52,493 nt of DNA. It comes from Helochares maculicollis. Taxonomy: Eukaryota > Arthropoda > Insecta > Coleoptera > Hydrophilidae. Position numbers and translations under genes: made by a program. Below the pieces are notes generated by a model. It was not told the origin of the DNA, ran no database searches, and worked only from the letters and a program-made list of their open reading frames with translations. This document shows, piece by piece, positions 45,223 through 52,493 of this stretch. The stretch lies in contig JAWQRO010000145.1 in NCBI GenBank assembly GCA_033557835.1, positions 1-52,493 of the forward strand. Reading direction: 5' to 3'. Position 1 is the first letter of the stretch; each line of letters begins with the position of its first letter.

Positions 45223-45639
45223 TTGACGATCGTATATGTCCAGCGTAAGCAATCTGAACGGGTTTATAATTCACATATCGACATCGCCGGCGACAGTCGT
45301 CTCTACGCCCGTGCAGAAGGTAAATTGGTGGACTTCCTGAATTTGGACTCACAATATCTAATTATCCAAAGTGAACTCCGTTCAAATGGCCGGGTTGGTT
45401 CTTTGCTTCCAATTTCAGTCATGGAAGTTGAAATTGTGGAGGCGGTCCCTTCGGGTCTTTACATTGATGTATTAAAACGGTTTATGCCTATACCTTTATA
45501 CGGCTCCTTCCGGTTGTACTTGAATATATTTGGGGTTTGTGACAGGCATAAATGGCCCCTTTTACACGATTTACATCGCGTGACACCTCCTAATAATAGT
45601 CTTTGCTTCTATTGCAATCAAGTAGTTTATTTTTCATAA
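45223..45639 (+). other. Unassigned 138-codon open frame
   Basis: The frame is open without an ATG until about codon 65 and shows no domain. It lies upstream of fd96Ca in repeat-poor DNA. It may be chance. Confidence 0.2.
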
Positions 45640-46640
45640 TAATAATAAAAAAGATGGCATTTCTAAAGGTTGTTTAAAATATTTTTATGGCCATCAGTTT
45701 TTTAGATATTTCCCTGGAGGACGCGGTGCAATTTGATTACGAAACGCAAACATAAAATTAAATATCATTTATCACGCCGGAATTGCCCGCATTAAGAGAA
45801 TAATTAGCTAGGTCGGAAAAGGTTCGGCGAGTGGAACACCAAGTTCCGAATTGGGCTAAATATTAGGGCTAATTGTGACGGTTCTACATTCTCCATTCTA
45901 ATTCGATTAACTTGATTGATAACGATAATCAAACGCAATTGCATACTGAACTCGAAGAGAAAGCACCTGAAGATTTTCACCTTGTTTAAAATTGATATAC
46001 TTCCTTTTTAGCCCATTATAAACGTAACTACCACTCCGTGATTCTTAAGCGCGCACAATCTGAAATGTACTTAACTGTACAACAAATCATTGAATAAACT
46101 AATGAGTTTAATTAAAATACAAAATGGGGCTTTTATTAGACGTTTTATATTAATGATTTTTTAGTCCGGTTCTGGTTGTGCCGCGAGAGGTGGACATTAA
46201 GTGATTAGTTCATGTTGGAACATTAACCGCCCTCCCTAGGAATCTTTTGCTTCTATTTAAATTAATTAGTGCATTACTAAGTTTATTATACAGTTATTAG
46301 AGGCTTGATTAAAATCGTTGTTGTGTAATTTGAGCTGGTGAAAAATCTCTGCAATTGTAAGAGATGTTTCTACGAGGTGGTCGGGGGGTCTCGACATAAA
46401 TCGCGCGATCAAAATATACCAAGGAGGGAAACTAGACGAATCGTTAGCTCATGTTGCAACTGACTTCCTAAGCGACACTCGTCAAATCAGAGCTTGCTTG
46501 CCAAACTTCAAGTTGTCAAAACTGTCCATTGCACATATTTTGACACAAGCCCACTCGACCCATCCTTGCTCATGTTAATCGGTTATAGTTGTCTGCGGTT
46601 ATAACAATGATCGGGCCCGGTAATGATCATTGGCTATAGC
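45640..46640 (+). promoter_or_regulatory. Low-repeat upstream region of fd96Ca
   Basis: No transposon motif was found here. It includes a GATA-rich near-palindrome (TTGATTGATAACGATAATCA at about 45912) and several TTAATTA-type cores, compatible with cis-regulatory DNA of a developmental gene. This is inference. Confidence 0.3.
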
Positions 46641-46993
46641 AAACGGGTGGGGCGTCATTCCGTGACGTCGGATATTTTTTATTTATAGAGCAGCGCGTCA
46701 GAAAAACGCATCTAGAAAGCGGCGGCGCATCTCTTTGAATTAAACTAATTAATTATGCACCCTCTCGCCGGTCACGTCACAACAATATCAACTCAGGTGC
46801 ATTATCATTCTTAAATATGTACATATTGCATGTAAAAGCCCCGACGGACATCGCGCAGTGGGCAGGGCTCTTTCGCTTGTCATCTCGTAAACTTTATATC
46901 CCATATGTTATGGTAATAAATAAATATCAATCATGCCGCGTTTAATTTGTTGACAAGAAATTAATTTCGAATGGGCAACTTATTGTTACAGAT
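46641..46993 (+). promoter_or_regulatory. Candidate core promoter and 5' leader of fd96Ca
   Basis: TGACGTC (46663-46669, CRE-type) is followed by a TATA-like TATTTATAG (46680-46688) and GCGCGTCAGAAAA. TTATTGTTACAG at 46980-46991 resembles an acceptor, so the coding exon may be preceded by a leader exon. Confidence 0.35.
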
Positions 46994-47440
46994 ATGCCGA
47001 GGCCGTCGCGCGAGACATACGGAGATCAGAAACCGCCGTACTCTTACATCTCCCTCACTGCGATGGCCATCTGGAGCTCGCCGGAAAAGATGCTGCCCCT
47101 TTCGGAAATTTACCGTTTCATAATCGACAGATTCCCGTACTACCGACGGAACACGCAGCGGTGGCAGAACTCTTTACGACACAACCTCTCATTCAACGAC
47201 TGTTTTATAAAAATCCCTAGGAGACCCGACCGCCCAGGAAAAGGAGCCTTCTGGGCGTTGCATCCTTCGGCTTTGGACATGTTCGAAAATGGCAGCTTTT
47301 TGCGCCGGAGGAAGCGGTTCAAGCTCCCGAAGCACGTCCACGAAGAGTTGGATTCCCTGAGCAAGCTTCAAAAGAGTGGCTATGGAGCCTTGCCACTTAG
47401 CGGATCCAGTTCGAGCAGCTGCGCGCCACCTCCTTGCACG
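46994..47440 (+). CDS. fd96Ca: Forkhead transcription factor, FoxB class (fd96Ca/fd4-like), N-terminal exon
   Basis: Starts MPRPSRETYGDQKPPYSYIS, the FoxB N terminus, with a forkhead domain at about residues 12-103: AMAIWSSPEKMLPLSEIY, NTQRWQNSLRHNLSFNDCF (recognition helix), IKIPRRPDRPGKGAFWALHP and MFENGSFLRRRKRFKLPKH. IWSSPEKMLPL and PRRPDRPGKG fit fd96Ca more closely than fd96Cb. It binds DNA in the nucleus and in Drosophila acts in segmental and neural patterning. The frame would stop three codons after 47440, but GTAAAA there can serve as a donor. The usual C-terminal half (with the RPKR(S/A)FTIESL motif) is not in the window, so the gene probably continues to the right. FoxB membership is very secure; the fd96Ca paralogue assignment is fairly secure. 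Confidence 0.92.
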
Positions 47441-47490
47441 GTAAAATAATTCATTTTCCTGATCTTTGCAAAATTAACATATTTTTTACA

Positions 47491-48700
47491 TTCCCGTATT
47501 ATACGAAGTATAGTAAAGGGACGGTATTGGGATCCTGAAAAAATTCCACCTCGAAATTTTGACGCACCTCCACGTTTTGAGTGCCCCTGAATCCATTTTG
47601 ACTATTTTTGGCATGTTGTCTGTGTGTGTGAGAGCGATCAGACCGTTTGAGGTGGAGTAATAAAATTTGGCATATGGCTATTATCGCAAAAACTTAGGAC
47701 TGTATCAACTTTTGAGGCATGTAGGACCACCGCAAGTACCAGTTTACCTATATAGTTTAAAATTTTTTCAAGTAAACTAGGCGTTTAAATAAAGCTAATG
47801 ATTTTAAATTTGTTACACGCTTGAAATACACTAAAAAATATTATATATGTAGTTCCAAACGGACTTTTTACTAAAAACTTTTATTACAAAAATTGCATTT
47901 TTTTGGCAATATTTTCGGCTGAGATGCTGCAGAATGAAAAATTACCTTGACCTACCACACTTACGCATAGTTTTAACTCGATTATCGCGCCAAAAATGGG
48001 CAAAAATGGTCAAAATTAAAAACATAACTATCATCATTTAATATTGCAGTAACGCATGTTAAACATTAGTAAATCTAATGGCTCAGCAGTCAAGGCACCG
48101 GCTTCCTAACGCGAAGATCCGGCTTTCGAATCTGACCACGTCGATTTTTTACTATTTTTGCTACAATTTATTGTAAATCAAATTTTGATTTCTGATTGGT
48201 ATAAAATAATTAATAATGTAAAATTCATTTACAACAAAGGAAAAATTAAGCGTTGCTATATAATTGTACTACTAGCGTACAAAATATTAGATTTGAAAAA
48301 TAAAGTTGGTTAAAAACATTTGACGCCGTCTGAGATTTTGCAGGCATATGGAAATTTCACTTTAAATATATTGCTTCTTCTTTTATTGCATTCGGTTTCG
48401 TTTGTTAGGTTATGAATTCACACTTTAAAATTAGACTAAAATGGAGGCTTAGAAGTGTTCGATCTTGCAAGTTTTAAGGAAAATTCTTGGCTGGCGTTCT
48501 AAAGAATACATTTATATATAGTTTCAGGTCGAAATTATGAAAATTGAAACTTTTGATTTTATTTTTGCTGTACGTGTTTGGCGTTTTGTTGTTATTAATT
48601 GCAGGTACTTTTATGTAGTACAAATATTTATACGGGAAGGTTGAGTAAAGACTATCCAATTTTTTTAAATGTTATTTTATAAAATATTGCTTTTTCGTCT
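47491..48700 (+). repeat. Family R repeat, copy downstream of the fd96Ca exon
   Basis: Starts TTCCCGTATTATACGAAGTA and follows the 36033 copy in order: CAGACCGTTTGAGGTGGAG, TTTTCAAGTAAACTAGGCG, a tRNA-like segment (48076-48143) and the 3' module with GAATTCACACTTTAAAATTA and GTACTTTTATGTAGTACAAA. Confidence 0.75.
48076..48143 (+). repeat. tRNA-like segment, second
   Basis: TGGCTCAGCAGTCAAG (box A), loop TTCCTAA, and CTTTCGAATCTG in the box B position. A run of six T follows. Confidence 0.55.
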
Positions 48701-49410
48701 GCAACGGGAATGTTGAGTGAAGACTATCAAATTTAATATCAGAGTAACTTATTTCAAATACTTAAAGGCTCACTAGTCGAGACACCCGCTTCGTAACGCC
48801 AAGATCCTCCGGCGTTCGAAACTGGCCACGCCGATTTTTAATTTTTTTGCTGCGATTTATTTTAAAACAAATGTTTAATTTTGATGAATGTAAAATAATT
48901 AATAATGTAAAATTCATTTACAGCAGAGGAAAAATTAAGCGCTGTTATAAAATTATATTACTACCGTACAAAATTTTAGAGTTGAAAAATAAATTTGGTT
49001 AAAAACATTTTACGTTCGCCAACTGAGATATTGCGTGCATATGGAATCTTCACTTTAAATCGTAATCTGCTTCTTCTTCTATTGAATTCGGCGTCGATTC
49101 TCAGCCTGTTGGTTTTGCTTGTTAACTTAGGAATTCACACTTTAAAATTAGACTATATTGCAGGTTTAGAGGCGTTTAATCTTGTAATTATTAAAGATTT
49201 TTTTTGGCTGGCATTCTAAAGAATGCATTTATGTATAGTTTCAGCACGAAATTATGAAAAGTGAAACTTTTGTTTATATTTTTGAATCGCATGTAGGTGT
49301 TTGTAGTTTTGTAATTATTAATTGCAGGTACTTTTATGCAGTACAAATATTTATACGGGTATGTTAAGTAGACACACTCGAGATTTTTCACGATTATTGC
49401 TCATATCAGT
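48701..49410 (+). repeat. Family R repeat, second half repeated in tandem
   Basis: Repeats only the latter half of the family: a tRNA-like segment (48764-48833), AATAATTAATAATGTAAAAT, GAATTCACACTTTAAAATTA, GTACTTTTATGCAGTACAAA and the final TATTTATACGGGTATGTTAA. Confidence 0.7.
48764..48833 (+). repeat. tRNA-like segment, third
   Basis: AGGCTCACTAGTCGAG (box A variant), CCGCTTCGTAACGCCAAG anticodon-arm-like, GGCGTTCGAAACTGG (box B variant), followed by T-runs. Confidence 0.5.
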
Positions 49411-49739
49411 TAACAGAAGGAAGGCACTAATGTTAATTGTAGATTATTTGAATCAACGGTGGGTCACTATTCTGATCATGGATTCAACGTTTTTCAAGGT
49501 AAGCTAAACGCGGTTTAATTCTGCGGCCATTGCAACGAATGAAACTAAACATAGAGTACTGTAATAAATTAAAACAGATCTTGAATGGCCCTACTCGGCG
49601 TTCCCATAATCAAGAAAATTTGAGCGTTCGAATTAAAATTGCTTTTGAGAAAAAATATTCCACATTAGGATACAAACTGAAGACGCAAGACAGTTTTCTA
49701 AAAAAAAATGTTCATTGAAGTCTGCTCATAAAACCAAAA

Positions 49740-50990
49740 ATTATTTGGTGTGCAGGTTTGGTTCCTCCATTTTACACTAGCTGATTTTAGTGGTAAATGG
49801 TAGTTTAAGTAAACAGATGTAGATGTTAATACAATCAGCTTGAGCATATGTCAACCTAATCCCATGGAAACAACAGTTAATTTGCGTCCACTTCATAAAG
49901 TTATTCCCAAGTAAAACGGTCACCTTAAGAATCAAATTCTCATCATTTGCGAGAGGATTTAATTTTCTGCTGCAATAGGAAGAAATCTGCGGCTAAGGTT
50001 CATCGCAGGCTTTCAAATACTTACAACGAGACGGTCATTAGTGAGAGAAACCATCGTTATTGGTTTCACCACTTCAAAAACAGTGATTTTGACATCGAAG
50101 ACCGCAAGAAAGGCGGTTTTCACAGATACAGAATCGAAGGCAAAACATTACCAAAACTCTTGCCAATCACAAGTAGAGTTGGCAGCATGATTAGGTCAAC
50201 AAGCTATTTCAAAACGCCTCAAACCAATGGCAATGGTTGAGAAACAAGGCAATTTGGTGCCGTACGACTTGGAACTGAGAAATGTTGAGCTGCGTTTGTT
50301 TGTTTGTGAAAAGCTGCTTGAAAGTCTAAGACAGAATAGATTTCTGCATCGCCTTGTGACTAAGGCCAAACATGGGCTCATTACGATAATCCCAAGCGAT
50401 GTAAATCACGGAGACTTCCCGGCCATGCTTCCATATCGACGGCCAAGCCGAATATTCACAGCTCCTAGGCCATGCTCTTTATTGTGTAGGACCAGCTAGG
50501 CGTAGTGTTTTACGAGCTGCTAAAGTCGACCGAAACAATCACAGACCTATCGAACTCAATTAATGTGTTTGAGTCAATTATTAAAGGAATACCAACCGCA
50601 GTGGAAGGAGAGACAGGTCAAAGTAATTTTACAGATCCATAAAATTTGACCTGGTATTGATCAACCGTTGAAACGGTGAAAAGGGAAGCCAACCCCACCC
50701 GGCGTATTCTCGAGACATTTCCCACTCAGACTATCACTTCTTGAATACACGACCTAGTTGACCAGTGCTTAACTTCTCACGACGAAGTCAAAAATTGGAC
50801 TAATACATGGATCGTCTGAAGGAACATTTTTTTCGTCCCGAAATTCAAATGGTGCCCAAAAGATGGGAGAAAGTAGTGGCCAGCGACGGACAGTATTTTG
50901 AATCATAAATGTATTAGCAGTTTTTTTGCAAAGCTCAAATGGCGGGAAAAACCACAAAATCTTTTTCAGTGCATATGTAAAGGTACCATT
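49740..50990 (+). mobile_element. mariner transposon relic
   Basis: The plus strand at about 49940 reads LREDLIFCCNRKKSAAKVHR, YWFHHFKNSDFDIEDRK, then AMVEKQGNLVPYDLELRNVE and RQNRFLHRLVTKAKHG, where the first Asp block is disrupted (TGDEKW expected). Around 50870 it ends RWEKVVASDGQYFES and a stop. Several frameshifts and stops. Its exact terminal repeats were not determined. Confidence 0.75.
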
Positions 50991-51289
50991 TTTAATATTA
51001 TTTTAGGGGATGAAATTAAAAAAGAATAAAATAGATTTTCGAGTAGTTCCTAATATTAAGCGCTCGTTAAAAACCTTTTGTATAACCAAGACCAATTTTA
51101 AAATGCAAGTTCGTAACTGATATATGGGTCCACAGCTTAAATTCACAACTAAAAAATCAAATTTTTGCTTGTTAACTCCCATTTTTGGTTTTATAAGTTG
51201 CACAGACGCAACGCTTACTAAAAACAGTATTTTCATAATTTAAGAAATAGTGATTCCATCTAGTTGAAAATTAGTACCTATAATTTTTT

Positions 51290-51640
51290 CGTGGCATTTA
51301 CGACAGGCGCGAAACATCTACTTGATAGCTCTATTTTAACGACTAGTTTACTTGAAAAACTTTCCAACCAGTCTAGGTAAAGAGGCACTTGCGGTAGTCC
51401 TACATGCCTCAAAAGTAGATACAGATCTATGATTTCGCCACAAAAGCCGTATGCCAAATTTTATCGCTCCACCTCAAACAGTTTGACCGCTATCGTGTTT
51501 ACATACACACATACAGATATCATACCAAAATAATCAAAGTAGATTCCAGGGCCCTGGAAATGTGAAAATTCGTTAAAACCTCGAAGTCGATTTTTTCTTG
51601 ATCGCAATACCATCCCTTTACTAAGACTTTACTAATACAA
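51290..51640 (-). repeat. Family R repeat, reverse partial copy (5' module)
   Basis: Complement of the family's 5' module: ACTAGTTTACTTGAAAAACT, CACTTGCGGTAGTCCTACAT, TCGCTCCACCTCAAACAG and CGCTATCGTGTTTACATACA, ending in a degraded palindrome near 51630. Confidence 0.7.
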
Positions 51641-52150
51641 GAATCCAAAGACTTAAACCATAGATTCTTTACGAGTCAAACTGAAAATAGGATTTATTTG
51701 AGCTCTTCGTTAAAATCTGTATTATTTATTACACATATTTTATTAAAATATTGGACAATATGATAGTATTATCGATGAATCCGCGATTAACATAATTTAG
51801 TTGCATATTTCAGCTCAGAATGCTATCTTGCATCACTAGAATAAAGGTCGTCATTCCGAAGCTGCAATAGTGTCATTGCCTGTAAATTAACTTTGCACTC
51901 TGGCTCAACCAATTGTTGATAGTAATGGCAAGACGTATTTAATTATATTTATTTTTGGGCTAATTTGATTCAACTGAGCTGACACTTGGCCTAAGCAGAT
52001 TCTAAAAAGCAGTCCTTATTACAAAATTTAAATTAAATAAGAAAGCCGAGTAAGCTTCTAACATCGAAATATTTCGCCTCATTGTTCGCAAACTTAAAGC
52101 TTTAGGGTTTACCCCACATTGCATTGCATTTTGCATCGCAAAAGGTCTAC
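51641..52150. other. AT-rich spacer
   Basis: Nothing recognised. Confidence 0.35.
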
Positions 52151-52169
52151 GCTGTGCCTTCGGCACAGC
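52151..52169. repeat. Perfect short hairpin
   Basis: GCTGTGCCTTCGGCACAGC, eight-base arms around TTC. The same GGCTGTGCCGA theme occurs at 40801. Confidence 0.65.
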
Positions 52170-52194
52170 CGTTTCGAACTTAGCTTTCAATATA

Positions 52195-52493
52195 CGAGGT
52201 GTGTTCAAAAAGTATCGCGAATTTTGTGTTTTTTCAAAAATTGTTTATTTATTCATGAATACCTATTTTGTCTCCTTCAAAGTAATACCCATGAGATGCT
52301 ATACACTTGTGCCAACGTTTTTTCCAATCTTCGAAGCACTTAAAAAAATCATTCTCCTTTATCTTGTTCAGCTCCTCCTTCGATGCCATCTTTATCTCGT
52401 CCATATTAGAGTAGGGTCGTCCTTTCATGGGCCTCTTTAGTTTCGGGAACAAGAAAAAGTCACAGGGGGGCAGATCTGGGGAATATGGTGGCT
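52195..52493 (-). mobile_element. mariner element, C-terminal end, cut by window edge
   Basis: The end CGAGGTGTGTTCAAAAAGTA follows TA at 52193. The minus-strand frame reads FPKLKRPMKGRPYSNMDEIK, then CFEDWKKRWHKCIASHGYYF and EGDKIGIHE, the C terminus of a mariner transposase related to the one at 28703-29983. The visible part has no break; the rest lies beyond the window. Confidence 0.85.

Noticed and set aside
45223..45639. 138-codon host gene upstream of fd96Ca
   Set aside because: No ATG in the first half, no domain, no supporting splice sites. Kept only as a low-confidence entry.

Overview
The window looks like AT-rich insect genomic DNA. It holds two recognisable single-copy genes split by introns, an eiger-type TNF ligand and an fd96Ca/FoxB-type forkhead factor, in a sea of decayed arthropod transposons. 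Gene calls rest on motifs seen in translated sequence. No database search was possible, and the insect order cannot be fixed from the sequence.

Layout. 1-6150: nested transposon graveyard with a maT (DD37D) remnant, a jockey-type LINE remnant, several mariner remnants and a duplicated LTR-like unit split by a mariner. 6711-15120 (+): four exons of an eiger/TNF orthologue. Its 7.3 kb first intron contains a mariner (9040-10271), Penelope-like fragments in opposite orientations, a mariner deletion derivative and an R1-like LINE tail. 15.7-17.4 kb: tandem copies of an unclassified repeat, called family R here, that recurs at 23.9, 36.0, 47.5 and 51.3 kb. 19.4-22 kb: a mariner relic and exon-like coiled-coil coding sequence split by an insert carrying a 5S rRNA-type internal promoter. 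25.2-26.0 kb: a GC-richer island with a possible first coding exon. 27-45 kb: mariner and hAT remnants, many small dispersed repeats, a TAAT-rich stretch and no convincing host exon. 45.6-47.4 kb: low-repeat upstream DNA and the forkhead-domain exon of an fd96Ca orthologue. 47.5 kb to the end: family R copies, a mariner remnant and the end of another mariner cut by the window edge.

The two host genes do not form an obvious functional unit. Eiger would be a membrane-anchored, cleavable ligand of JNK signalling, and fd96Ca a nuclear developmental transcription factor. The main novelty is in the repeats: family R with palindromic end and tRNA-like modules, the 5S-derived insert with inverted-repeat ends, and two mariner copies sharing the same internal deletion.
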